A stretch of 64,000 bases of DNA, from assembly GCA_951799445.1 (NCBI GenBank), contig OX637292.1, positions 8,745,296 through 8,809,295 of the forward strand. Direction: 5' to 3'. This stretch comes from Pseudisothecium myosuroides. Taxonomy: Eukaryota; Streptophyta; Bryopsida; Hypnales; Lembophyllaceae. A program made the translations under genes and the position numbers. The notes under the pieces are model-generated. The model was not told where the DNA came from. It saw nothing but the letters and a program-made list of their open reading frames with translations, and did no database searches. The first letter of the stretch is position 1; each line of letters opens with the position of its first letter. This document shows, piece after piece, positions 34,600 through 45,644 of the stretch.

Positions 34600-35560
34600 C
34601 ATCGAACTTGGCCCCTGGAGTTCCTGAAAGTGTACAGAGAAACCCTAAAACCAACCACCTACTGCGCCTCGCAGATGCATGTCTAAAAGAGCGGAGTCAA
34701 CGACTTTGGAAACAAGCCGTTGTAAGCAACGGTAATCCCGTGACAGCTGCGCGCCCCTCCGCTGTGGCCGCCGCCTTCACTTCCTCTGCACCGAAGCCGT
34801 CTCAGTGATTCCCCCCAAGGTTTGCACTTCATCGCAGCTGTAAGTCCCGCAGCGCCACGATGAGCTTAAGTACCCACCCCTCCAACCAGTATTGCCATCT
34901 TCATCGTGCACAGGACTTCTCTCTCCTGCGCTTCTTGTGTCTATGCTGCCATCGTCTTGTTGTCGATGTGGTAAACTCTTGCATTCGCAAACAGCCGGTT
35001 GCTTTGTCGCAGGGTTCTTGATCCGCTTTCCACGTCGAAGGAGCTCTTTGTTGCGACTCCTTCTCCAGCGTCAGTATCTCAGGTAAGCGACTTCCTCTTG
35101 TTTTTTGTTTTATGTTTTCTAAAAGAGATCGATGGATAAAAAAAACGGCTTCACTAACCTCTGCCGTTTCTGTCCTTGCCTTGCAGACGTGAGCCCCCTT
35201 GCGGCGATTGGACTCCCTCCAACCTCCGTCCTTGAATCTTAAACTTCCCCTGCAGTGGACAAGTGCAACCTTGTGTCTTAGATGCCGGTAAGTACTTCTC
35301 TTGTGTCTGCTGAAGTTGTTTTCCAAATCGCAGCTTCTTCTTTGCACTGCTGCTGTTCCATGCTCTCCAATAGTTTGATTAATATGTCAGGGTCTGGTAG
35401 TATGTAACTCCAGTGCCAATGGCTGTCATAGGTGCAGCTGAAGTCATCGTGAAGGGCTGCAGCAGATGTTGGGTACCAAAGTATTGTCCACAGCTGCTGC
35501 CGGACGCTTGCTACGGAAGAAAAAAGGGCGTCCACGGCTGTCGGACTTCATGCAACGCAG
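34600..35560 (+). other. Possible plus-strand exons opposite the transposase 3' side
   Basis: GC-richer stretch with frames LADACLKERSQRLWKQAVV (up to 34808) and GRLLRKKKGRPRLSDFMQRR (about 35492-35550), and splice-like sites CTCAG|GTAAGC (35083), CCTTGCAG (35187), CCG|GTAAGT (35285) and CGCAG|GTATGT (35551). No single chain could be read through, and I recognise no family. It may be a second gene of the element or a captured fragment. Confidence 0.25.
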
Positions 35561-35589
35561 GTATGTGTCTTGTATCTTCTCCATTTTTC

Positions 35590-38211
35590 TTAGCCCGCCT
35601 CCGCTGCAGGGCTATTCTCTGATTTTCTTTGCACACCGTTGGCATGAAGCCGCAGTAGGGTGCCTTGTAGCACAGGAAGGTTAGCTTTGATTGCATCGTG
35701 TAGTTTGTCCCCCAGCGCCCTGACATTCTTCAAACTCCAGAGCTCCTTGTGTTTCTTCTTGGAAATAGCAAGAGCTGCCTTGTCTTTCTTTGCTTCTAAT
35801 TTGTTCTTCTTTTCTTCAGCTCGCTTTCCCTTGTTGGCTTCCATTTCTGGTTTCCGCCGTTCTCTTTCTTGTGCAGCCTCGTGCTTCTTGGCTACAACTT
35901 CTTCCAGTTGTTGGATGTGTTGCTCCTCTGTAAGCAAAATGGACTTGTGATAGTCTATTGCAAGCTCCATGTGCGTTTTGGACAGAGGCGGCAGCTGTAC
36001 TTGAGGTAGTTCTAGCAATGCAGTGAAAGCGCTTCTCTCAGTAGCATCTTGTATTTCGGCTGCATCTGTCTCTTCTTCACTGCCATTGTCTGTCTGCTAT
36101 CCATTGTCTTCTGACTCGTCACCATCAATATTTACATAGTATTGTTGGCAGTTTGAGAGATCTACTGGTACTTCGTCATAGATTTCCTGCACCTCCCACT
36201 GCTATAGTTGATAGTCTTGCTGACTTGCATTAGGAGTGTCCTGACTATCTCCAAAGGTTGTCTCTTCTTGACTCCTGTAGTAAGCATTGCTTGGCCCCAT
36301 CTTCTTGTTCATCGCATTGGCATTGATAGGGAAAATGCCGGTCGCTTCAAAACCCTTAGTGATGTTTTTGAATGATAGGGCTCTCTTCAATCCGTGAGAC
36401 ATCCACTGGGCAAGGTCTTCCTTGATGGGTAGTTTGCCCTTGTGAGCCAGCGTCCACTTGTCCCTATAGGCCCTGAAAGCTAGCTTAAAAGGCCTGAAAC
36501 AACTCACGTCTAGAGGTTGTAGAGCGTGAGAAGTATGTGAGGGAAATGTAAGTAGATCAAGACCTCTAGACATAGCTAGTTTGATAACTTCAAGTGTAAC
36601 ATGTGAACCATGTCCATCTAAGATGAGCAAATGCCTGTTGGTAGGCGAAATACCATACAGTTCTGAAACTTTGAATAGAAAATGAAATACCCATGCTTTG
36701 AACAAGAAATTTGTCATCCATACCTTTGGCTGCATGGCCATGACTGCCCCTTCTTCTCCTGTCTTCTTCAAAAAGTTTCTTGATCTGATCTTGCCTTTGA
36801 AGATGTAAAAGTTGGGTAGACTCTCTCCTTGTGCATTGATACATGAAAGGATTGATAGCCACTCCCTCTGGTCTGGAGTAACTGTGTGAACATTCCTAGA
36901 TCCACGTTTTGCAATGACAAACCCCCCTCCGTCCTTTCCTGCCTGCGCCCCAGTTTCGTCACAGTTCCATATGTGATTAGCTTCGTAATTGTGCTTGTTG
37001 TATAGTGCTTGTAGGTTGTCATAAAACGTGGCCACTGTCTCAGGGCAAAGATTTTTTGCTCTTTTTTGTTCAAGTGCCAAGGGCTTTCTCATGGACAGTT
37101 CTTGATGTCTTTCTTTGAAGCACTTGACCCAGCCTGGACCAGGGACCCCGTCCGTAAAAGGGGTGACTCGACCTTGGGTGAGGATTCCAACCTTCTCACG
37201 TAACTGTCCAATAGTCAAGGGGAAACCCAAGTTTTGCATTCTAATCAGATATTCAACAAGTTCACTCTCTTCTTTGTCTGTCAATACACCTTGGCGACCT
37301 CTCTTTCTATGCAAGGTGGTGCCATACAGATGGCCTCTTAGGCTTGTAGCGGGAATGTCATTGTCTCTTGCTGCTTCTCTCAGTGGCATGCCATCGTCAA
37401 CATCGGCAATCGCACTGAGCAGTTGCTGCTTGGTCCAGGTCCCGTTTAGCTTCCGCTTGCGACTCGAACTTGAACGTTGGGGGACTGGTTTGACATCAAC
37501 ATTTTCAGCGGAAGGCATACCTTGTATCTGCGCCGCACTTGCAGAAGGCAAACCTTCGATGTTGTGCCCCTGCCTCCTCGAGCTCCCAGCCTGTCGTCGG
37601 ATCTCCTCACAACGGACGTCATTGACAGCATTTGTTTGCAGACTGCGGGCTGTGCGTCCCCACGGCCGGGCGTCCTCCGTTCTTGAGGGTGGTGTCGAAG
37701 GCTTTCGGATACGTAGGCTGCGTTGACTGGAAGTACCCCACTGTAGCTCTCCACTCATGTTGACGTTCTGTTGATTGGCATCTTCGTCCATCGGATGCAC
37801 CTGTTGTTCCTCGACTACATCAACGTCGATGTTGAGCAAGCCTCCAACAGCTGTCGCGGTCTGAATGCCTTCAGTCCTTCCACTGTAGGATCTTGGAGGC
37901 TGTGGGCAAAGAATTCGCCTCCGCTGCAATGCTTGGGCTACTACTTCAAGGTCTAATTCATCAGCGGTGTCCTCGTCTAACACTCCCAAGCCAAGTAGCT
38001 CTTAAAAAGAATGCTTCTCAGCTGCAGCATCAGCCCAAGCAAATAAGGCGGCGTTTTGATCCTCCCTGTCCTCTTCTGTGGCGTCTTCTTCTCCACCATA
38101 ATCTTCCTCTTCTCCGGCGTAGTCAGACAAGCTACTCCCCCAATCGCGTCGTTGTTGCCAAGTACCTCCATCTCCATCGCTTCTCTCATCAGACTGACTC
38201 TCTGAACTCAT
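35590..38211 (-). pseudogene. pogo-like DDE transposase with three in-frame stop codons
   Basis: One minus-strand frame of 874 codons from ATG (38211) to TAA (35590) is broken only by TAA (38002-38004), TAG (36202-36204) and TAG (36097-36099). Order: acidic N-terminus (MSSESQSDERSDGDGG); a psq-type helix-turn-helix (WTKQQLLSAIADVDDGMPLR...IPATSLRGHL); a CENP-B-like second DNA-binding part; the DDE_1 catalytic core with NCDETG, LLILDGHGSHVT and LQPLDVSCFRPFK; and a Lys/Glu-rich coiled coil (EERRKPEMEANKGKRAEEKK region). The longest uninterrupted piece is 36202-37989. There is no frameshift in 2.6 kb, so loss of function is recent. Both TAG codons are followed by CAG, compatible with deaminated CAG. 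A cut-and-paste transposase working at TA sites; it could have mobilised the TA-flanked MITEs here. Confidence 0.88.
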
Positions 38212-38876
38212 GACTTCTTAGTAGTGTTTCTAAGATTTGTGGAATGTTTTGCTAAAGCTGTAATGGCGTTGTTACTTCGATATCACTAAGCGAGATGACT
38301 GCAACTTTCTTTCTCTTGCCTGTGCGTTCAAGAGTGTTTCTGCAGCTGGCTACTTGCATGGTTAAGATGTTGCTGATCTAGGGCTAACTGCCATGTCATG
38401 GGACCTTGGGGTTTAAATTTTATTTAATTTACGTTTATCTTTATGAATGTTATACACTTCCATGTCCCAAACCGGCGGCTTAGCCACCCAAAACCACACC
38501 CTTTCTGGTTATAACTGCGCCAGAGACGTCATTATAATAAATGCCTCTGACTGTGCAATGAAAGTTTCAATTTTTGAAAAACATTATAAACTCATGCACT
38601 CCAAGTTTTGTAGTGATCCAATGTGCATTTCAAATCGCCATTTACGCCTTTTGCTTTAGTACACTTTTTTTCATTAAAACTCAATTATAAACCTCGTACT
38701 GTGCAAAAATTGCCCATAAGAATACTCAATGGTAGCTTAAAAATACTCAAATTGCGTGCATGCATAAGGAGAAAAGACGGCCAGAAAATAGCTCATCCAT
38801 TTCCCCTCTGTACAGCTCGATTTATGATGCTATCGTAGGTTCCCTTGAAAATGCCCGGTCGGAATTCGAACCTCCT

Positions 38877-39028
38877 ACCTTAAAGACTGTCATCCTTCCT
38901 AAGATTGGTACTTGGGGATGAAAAGCTTAAAAAAGAAAAAAAGAAAAAAAGAAAAATTCTTAAAATGAAATTTGGTAAAAAAAAAAAAAAAAAAAATTAT
39001 TTTTTTTATTTTTAAAAATATATTTTTC
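38877..39028. repeat. Low-complexity A-rich tract
   Basis: (AAAAAAAG)n-like run followed by about 21 A and a run of T at 38929-39028. Confidence 0.8.
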
Positions 39029-39604
39029 GGACAGCCCATACCACTATTCACAGCATGGGGACAGATTGGGGAACGGGCCTGAAACGGCTCTTTCTTGGCC
39101 CCAAATCCCTTCTAATGGCATGTTAAGCCCTTTAACTTCATATTTTTTTGGACACATGTACTACATAAAGGATAGTACAACATTCATGTTTGTTCATTTG
39201 AATTTTGTCCAATCATTTTCAACCTATGGCATACTAAATGAAACTAAACAAACTTTAAGCATAGACTTAGTTTTTGCAATCATTGTAAGCAGTGCACGGG
39301 ATTTTCTAAATGTGTAAGGGAATATGTGCCCCACACAACCTTTTTCTAGCTAACAAAATAGCGTCAAATTGCAAATTCAGTATTTTTAGAATTTCAATTG
39401 AAATCTTGTGTTCCCATTGCCATCATATTGATCCAATTTGAGTAATTTTCATCCAATTCACTCACTACCTTTTCATCAAATTTCAAGTACAAAACATTCA
39501 GTTCTCATTGATTGCCACTCTCACTGGCTATCTTCACAAAATTTGCAGGCAAGGCCAAGAGCCCACGTCAGTTTCCTTTCACAAAAGTCAAGCCATTCTC
39601 ACTA

Positions 39605-39874
39605 AGGTAGGTATCCCAAAACCGCCACTAATTGCTACTGTGCCTAATTACTACTATTAGACTATTCAAATTCTTATATACTCTTATTGGCAAGGGAAAG
39701 GAGGTTCCAACGCACCAAAGAACGCGACATTTGGATACTCTATGCAAAAGTTATGAAGGAACAAAGTTTGGTTCTAAAAGCGTTTCTTTCACAGAGGTAC
39801 ATAACTGATTTTGGAGATGTACACACATTGAAGATGGCGCTTTAAGGTCAGTGGCGCATTTGGGATGCCTACCT
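39605..39874. mobile_element. AGGTA-type MITE (270 bp), TA duplication
   Basis: TA-AGGTAGGTATCCCAAA at the left, TTTGGGATGCCTACCT-TA at the right. Repeat F copies at 19760 and 53728 show the uninterrupted CTCACTATTCAT target, fixing both borders. Confidence 0.85.
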
Positions 39875-40626
39875 TATTCATTGTCTTTGAAATGAAACCG
39901 ATGCAGGTGACCAAAAAAATAAAAAAATAAAGCGACCTGGAAATTCCAACTGGACATATTTTCTACTGCTACTGAAGACCAGAAGAGTCTGACGGAAATA
40001 ATCAACCTGCCTGGCAGGGCTGTTGTCATTCATGCGGGCTTATTGTATCGGTAAGTGAAGGTCTGATTTGGCGCCTGAGTGCCGAAATTGAATTTCCACA
40101 AAAGAGTATCAGGGGTCCACGTCACCTCAAACCATTCACAAGAGGACATGTGACACTTTTTCACAAAAATGACATAATCTGACCTTTGCGTAGGTATAGC
40201 TTAGATCTGGAGGACTCAAATCCATTGATTTTTTATCAAGGAAAAATCACAAATTACTTACAATATTGTTTATCAAGGATGGTAGAATTTGGAAAACTTT
40301 CATAATTCATTTTGGAATTTTGCAATGGACCGAATCAAAGAGCAAACTTCCATGTACAAAAAACAGCCAAACTTTGCAGAAAAGACAAAAAAGAAATTTT
40401 GGAATTCTACATAGAAGTGAATAGTATTTAATTTGCTTGGCGGAGTAATCATTAGAATTGTTGGGCGAGCAAGATTTTAGGGACAGGGGAGATCAACTTT
40501 CAAAGGCATGTTTGACAAGTAATTTTTGAGGGCTCGTAAGTCCTTATTTTGTACTCCATACTTACAAATTGTTTTTAGACAAGTAAGAGAGACAACTTTC
40601 TAATTTCCACGAAACTATCATTTTAA

Positions 40627-41202
40627 CCCCTAAAGGACGGGAGGAGTTTCCAGATTTCCAAAATTGTAAAGATCTATTATAAAATGCAACTTAGAAGAAT
40701 ATTTTAATGATGATCCTCAAAAAATAGTTGTAAAATTCTATTTATAGATCACATCCATAAGGTTAGATCAACAAAAATACATACCAATATTTTTCAATAA
40801 AATTTGATGCCAAAAATTGGAAATTCTTTCTAAAATCAATTGTAGAGTGAATAAAATATAATTAAATTATTTTTTTCCTATAAGTTTAAAATATTGAATT
40901 CTAATTATAGTGATTTTTTAAGATTTTTATTTGATTTTTATTTGATTTTTTGATTCAAGTCATTTTTGAAGGGTCATTTTTTGAACTTAAAAAGTTACTT
41001 TTTGAGGCTAGACCTCCCAATACCTTTTGAATTATAAAATATTTGCAAAGCAAAATCTTCATAATCTGAAGTGTACAAATGTTAAAGAACTAATATAAGA
41101 ATCTTGAAAAAAAATGATGGATGAAAAAACGCATTTTGGTGAGTGCGGGATGTGTTTCCATTCATTCATTGTTCAAAATTTGCACTCAGGGTCCTTTAGG
41201 AT
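40627..41202 (+). mobile_element. piggyBac-like MITE, subfamily B (576 bp), TTAA duplication
   Basis: TTAA-CCCCTAAAGGACGGG at the left, GGGTCCTTTAGGAT-TTAA at the right (last two bases mutated from GG). It interrupts repeat F; the copy at 54230 shows the empty ACTTTAAACAATG site. Same subfamily as 47809-48332 (GAGGCTAGACCTCCCAATAC). Confidence 0.85.
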
Positions 41203-41644
41203 TTAAACAATGGACTTGAACTTTAGGTTTGCCTTTATGTTATTTTGACAACAAGGCAAAGCCACTCCTTATGTGTAGTTTTTGCTACTAATATAAAAGA
41301 GAAAGTATCAAGGAACTTGGCAAAGGCAATTTCGACTATGGAAAACTCATAAATCAATTATCAATTTTGATACAACATGGAAGTCCGTTCTTAGAGACCC
41401 CAAACTAGATGGAGAGGTCATAAAATACAAATTTAATCTTTTCTTCCTCCTAGTACTTGTAGTCCTCCTCCTCTTCCTATTGATCTTCTTAATGCTAGTC
41501 CAAACACGATTGTGCACGAAGAGTTTGCTAGGAATAGTTCAACTAGCCATGTCTCATGAACATGGGAAGTGAGGTCTACCCTTGCTATGTTAGTAAGTGT
41601 TTTGAGATTGTATTGAAAAAACTTCAGACCAATTGGACCTATCT

Positions 41645-41875
41645 ATCATGATTGCCTAAACTGCCCCTGCTTTGAAAAAAATGTCTTTTTGAGGTATAAT
41701 TTGACCACGAATTGGATTGTTGTAAAAATTTGCGAGCACCAAGCTAGTAGTTAAACACGACTTTGGTATAATTTTCAAAAAAATCCAACAAATGTTGGAC
41801 TAGGAAGGGCTTGTCCAAAAGTGAAAAATGTCATGAAATCATGCCACAAAGCTTTAGGGATTAAATCTATCAGAA
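41645..41875 (+). repeat. Repeat pair member, inverted relative to 56215-56450
   Basis: CATGAAATCATGCCACAAAGC, AGGGCTTGTCC and AAAAAAATGTC(TTT)TTTGAGG match 56215-56450 in reverse. No coding content recognised. Confidence 0.6.
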
Positions 41876-42089
41876 TTTGTCCTACATTACCAAGATCCAT
41901 CTATAAATGTTGAACTAATTGAGAAACATCAATAGATTTATTTGTGAAGTGAGAGGAAATTGTGGTTTCTTCCCTTTTGAATAGCAAAAAACAAAGAATT
42001 GGGAATCAAACTCCTTTAGAGTCCAAAATAGAGCTCTTTTTGAGTTTCGTCCCTAGTTTTGCTTCCACCAATTTAGGGGCATACAACAC

Positions 42090-42487
42090 GTGGGACTGTG
42101 AGCTCCCAATTTGTCACTTGGGACTCGTAGAATTATTTTTTTGGAAATTTGCAATTTAAAGTTGATAAAAGTATAGAAAAATCCATAAAAAGAGTGTAGA
42201 ACCGAAATAGGGTTGTGTCATACCCATTATAGTATTTGATCTAGATTTGTGTTTTTTACTTAGAATCCCCCAAACCTTGCCTAAAAATAGTATAGAAATA
42301 ACGGAAAGGTTAGATTTGGAGGATTCGAGTCACACAGCCCCAAAAGGGCTAAATCCCACCATGAATGTCACGATTCATGGCTAGATCGGTCCGAGGGATC
42401 CACAGCGAGGCCACTAGGTCGGGTCCTAGAGTTAGATTTAGAATTCCCCATTAGATCGACGAATTCCCAAAATCCCAATTGTTAGCA
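42090..42487 (+). repeat. Module A of the LTR-like family
   Basis: GTGAGCTCCCAATTTGTCAC..GGGACTC and TTTGCAATTTAA match 5715-5840 inverted. It directly precedes module B, as part of the longer element. Confidence 0.5.
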
Positions 42488-43162
42488 TGTAGGAGCCACT
42501 CACGCAAGACCAGGCCCGTGGAGGAATCTACAGCCCAAGGATGGTGTTCTAGAGTGAATCCCATGCCAGGAATCCAACGGCGAAATCGGTTCGCCAAGAT
42601 TCCTCCACCTACAAAAGATTCCCGCACCGTCGCTAATTCAAGGAGATGTCCAGTTTAAATCTCCATTGACCAATCGTGCCAGGTACGGAAACACACCCGC
42701 ACGTCTTTCATGCGACTCTCTGAGAGGTCACGTGAAAAATCCCGGCATCTTCCGACTTGCAGAAGAACCTTTTTCCGGGTGGTCAACCCTCCTAACCTCC
42801 AACGGGAATTTCATGGAAATTACCCAGGTTACAATAAAATCTCACTAAAAATTAGACTAGCTTGTTTTATGTTAATAATGCGCTCCGTGAAGTTTCACGA
42901 CATTCCGATAGCGGCAAGTACCCGAACCGACGAGATTCCTCGGGAATTAACCACGTGGCGGGGTCCCCGCCACGTTGACCAGCATTCCGGGACCATACGA
43001 TGGCGAAACGAAGTCAACCAAAAGTCCTTCCCGACTCTCTCGCACCTACCGGAGACCCTAGGCTATTCACATTTCTCAAAATAGGAGACCCCCAAGATCT
43101 AGGATTTTACCACGATTTGGTTTTTAAACTAAATTAGCCTACGATGGGTTTTTGGCCTCGGT
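42488..43162 (+). mobile_element. Module B, outer part of the left inverted arm
   Basis: Starts TGTAGGAGCCACTC, contains CAGGCCCGTGGAGG, CGCTCCGTGAAGTTTC and GGGGTCCCCGCCACG. Near-identical to 5871-6502 (inverted); its last 130 bp also match 63870-64000 (inverted). The plus-strand 124-codon frame at 42710-43084 corresponds to the 108-codon frame at 5907-6233 but is not a known protein. Confidence 0.6.
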
Positions 43163-43703
43163 ACGGGGGGTATGAGGGTGTAGGACTAAACACGGCGTTC
43201 TGGATCCAACGGCGCAATCCGTTCGGCGATTGGAGCTAATCTCCAAAAGTTAGGATGTTGGTCCAGCATAGATGGTAGAAGTAGAAATTTAGGATGTAGG
43301 ATGAAAATCTTTGAGGATGAGGATGAAAATCCCCGTTGATAAGGTTACCTTAGAACTCTAGAGGGAGGGGTGAGCCCTTGGAAACCTATATAAGGGCCCC
43401 ATTTCTCTCTCTAGAACACCCCCAATTCTTGTTTTGGGTCCGTGAGTCCAAGTTATTTTGGATATTTTGGCGTTTGAAGCCAAAAACCTCTACGGTGTTT
43501 TCGGAGCACTTTTGGCTCCATTGTTGCTTATTTTCAAGCTTTGAAGGTCCTTGGGGGTCCTTCTACCTTGCTTTGTGTACTCTTTTGTGAAGTTGTTGGC
43601 ATCTTGTTGTAAGTGGAGAGCCTCTCTCTCCCTCTTGTACGTGTTGCGGTCTAACTTGTGAAGTTTAAGAGTCTTTTTGTATCTTGCACTAATCCTAAAG
43701 TTA
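43163..43703 (+). mobile_element. LTR-like module of the left inverted arm
   Basis: TATA box CCTATATAAGGGCCCC at 43385, then TCTCTCTCTAGAACA, GGTTT..CGCCAAAA-type segments in plus orientation, GGTCCTTGGGGGTCC and the end TAATCCTAAAGTTACCCCCCACC. Counterparts: 994-1546 and 63260-63868. Confidence 0.6.
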
Positions 43704-44540
43704 CCCCCCACCGTACCTTGGCGATGCCGCTTTGGGGGGCCTTTAGCGTGTGAGCTTTGTGTTGCCACGTGGTCTAACTTGTGTTTTTTTTCCTTTGTGT
43801 TTTATCTTACACCCTCTTCTAACCTTCTCTTCGTTGAGTGGACCCCCCTCCGGGACGGCGAAGCTTTGAACCTCCTTTGTGCATGTTCTTTCTAAAGTTA
43901 TCCCAAACCCTCTTCTAATCTTCTCCTTGTTGAGTGGACCCCCCTCTGGGACGGCGAAGCTTTGAACCTCCTTTGTGCATGTTCTTTCTAAAGTTATCCC
44001 AAACCCTCTTCTAATCTTCTCCTTGTTGAGTGGACCCCCCTCCGGGACGGCGAAGCTTTGAACCTATGTGTGTTTCTTTTTAAGTTTAGTTGTTTTTTCC
44101 TCTTCTAAAGTCTCTCTCATTGTCTGGATTCCCCTTGGAAACGACGAAGCTTTGAACTAGTGACAAGTTGAAGTCCTAAAACATGTGTTAAAAGTGTAGA
44201 CGGCGAAGCCTTGAACCCCCGAAGTGTCAAAGAAGTCCTAAAGTTGGTGTTAAAACCAACTTAACGGCGGAGCTTTGCACTCCCCCCGTGTTTAGGTCCA
44301 AAGTCTAGTTTCCAAGACCTTTGTGGAAACCTCCAGAGTTTAGCTTCCAAGATATTAGAGTTTAGCATGAAGTAGGAAGTGGTGGGCCAAGTTTAGATAC
44401 CTAGCCCTGGTATACGTGGTTTGCTAAGCCGAGTGTCTTGCTTCACAACTTCGGGCCTAATCCCCGGACGGCGAAGCCTTGACTCTAACACTAATTTTTC
44501 CAAAACTCCAATTTTTATTGGTTAAGTGGGTTCCCTTGAG
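43704..44540 (+). repeat. Leader with 95-bp tandem repeats
   Basis: GGGACGGCGAAGCTTTGAAC starts units at 43853, 43948 and 44044; the two complete units are near-identical. Diverged units continue at 44145, 44200, 44262 and 44464. The inverse array is at 62540-63252, and a decayed one at 3830-4239. Confidence 0.8.
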
Positions 44541-45581
44541 GGAACCTGTTGGGGTGAGTAAAAATTTTGTGGTGCCAATGGACCAGCCAGCCAAGCAACC
44601 AGCCAGCCCAGCAGTAATGAAGCCCAGCGGCAGTAACAGGAGCCCAGCTGCAATAACGAAGCCCAGCTGCAGTAACGGAGCCCAGCGGCAGTACCGGTAC
44701 AGGGCCGGTAACCGAGGCAGTACACTGCCTGTCCAGCGCCCAACCTTGGCCGGTTTTGCGATTTGGGTAGACTGATCATGTCTCACATACATCATGGCTG
44801 ATTTTCAGACCACAACGGGATGATGCTCTGCGGGGCCCCAACTTTGGTTTTTGTTTGAAAAAACTCTCCACTAATCAGGACCTAGTTAGAAAATTAGTGA
44901 CAACTCTAGTCTAGGAAATTAGTGATAACTCTAGTTTAGTAACCTAGTGATAACTCTAGTTTAGGAAGTCAGTGATAGATCTAGTTAGGAAATTAGAGAT
45001 AGAGCTAGTTTAGAAAACCAGTTAAACCCAATGGGGATCCAAGGCCAAAAATTCCAAAACTTCCAAGTTGTGACTAAAGAACAAAGGGAAGGGAAGGAAG
45101 AGAGTCAACACCTCACATCACTCCTACACACATAATTGCACCCTCCACGTCACACCTGCATGCACACTTGAAACCTCCATTCTAACCAACCAAATACACA
45201 CATGAGCAATGGAGAGAGATTAGGAAGAAGGAGATGAAGTAGAGAACAAAAAGGAGAGAGACGATAAATAGTAACTTAGGTCTAAGCCTAGGTAGACTTA
45301 GGGAGGGAAATCTTGAGAATTTGTGGTGACCGTTGGGAGGAGGATTAGGATAACACAAAGGCAAATTGTGTAAGAGGGTAGGAAGAACATTTAAACCCTT
45401 CTCGTAGTTTGAAACCATAGTGTAAGACTCATAAAAGCTTAGGTGGAATAGTGCTAGTGTAGAAGAGAGGGGAAGAAAGAAAAGGAGGAAGGGAAAGAGG
45501 GAGTTTAGATCATCAAAATTGTAATATTTTCTCAATAAGCGGTGAGCTTGGAAAAAATTCAAAACAAAGCCAAAGACTACC

Positions 45582-45644
45582 ATGGAGCGTGAGGATGTAC
45601 ACGTGGACGTGGACGAAGTCATTTCCGACACCGGTAGTGAAGAG
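45582..45644 (+). other. Possible short first coding exon with splice donor
   Basis: ACCATGG (good plant start context) opens a 21-codon acidic frame (MEREDVHVDVDEVISDTGSE...) ending exactly at GAAGAG|GTGAGT. The inverse copy at 61367-61429 is identical in sequence here. The downstream exon was not found. Confidence 0.4.

Larger units (their letters stand above)
34160..38874 (-). mobile_element. pogo-like Tc1/mariner element (about 4.7 kb) carrying a transposase gene
   Basis: The left end is TA-AGGTAGGAAGCTCATAAG (34158), the right end GAACCTCCTACCT-TA (38862-38876). The inverted ends share AGGTAGGA and then CGACC at matching distance, about 70 percent over 24 bp. The same terminus (AGGTATCAGGCTCATAAA) occurs in the MITE at 49223-49524, which supports the left border; the right border is less certain. 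TA flanks and a pogo-type DDE transposase inside agree with Tc1/mariner. Confidence 0.6.
39285..41640 (+). repeat. Repeat F, copy 2
   Basis: Begins GCAGTGCACGGGATTTT (shared with 49537), continues through AAATTTCAAGTAC, GTCAAGCCATTCTCACTA, CTTGGCGGAGTAATCATTAGAATTG (shared with 54061) and GGAACTTGGCAAAGGCAATTTC. Interrupted by the insertions at 39605 and 40627. Confidence 0.7.

Noticed and set aside
36097..36204. TAG-CAG contexts as programmed stop readthrough
   Set aside because: Known efficient readthrough contexts are of the TAG-CAR-YYA type; neither site fits fully, and a third stop (TAA) upstream points to simple decay.
37115..37726. 203-codon plus-strand frame
   Set aside because: Antisense shadow of the transposase gene.
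44522..44779. GC-rich frames on both strands (44457-44795)
   Set aside because: Products of the AGCCCAGC-type array; low complexity and not conserved as protein between the arms.
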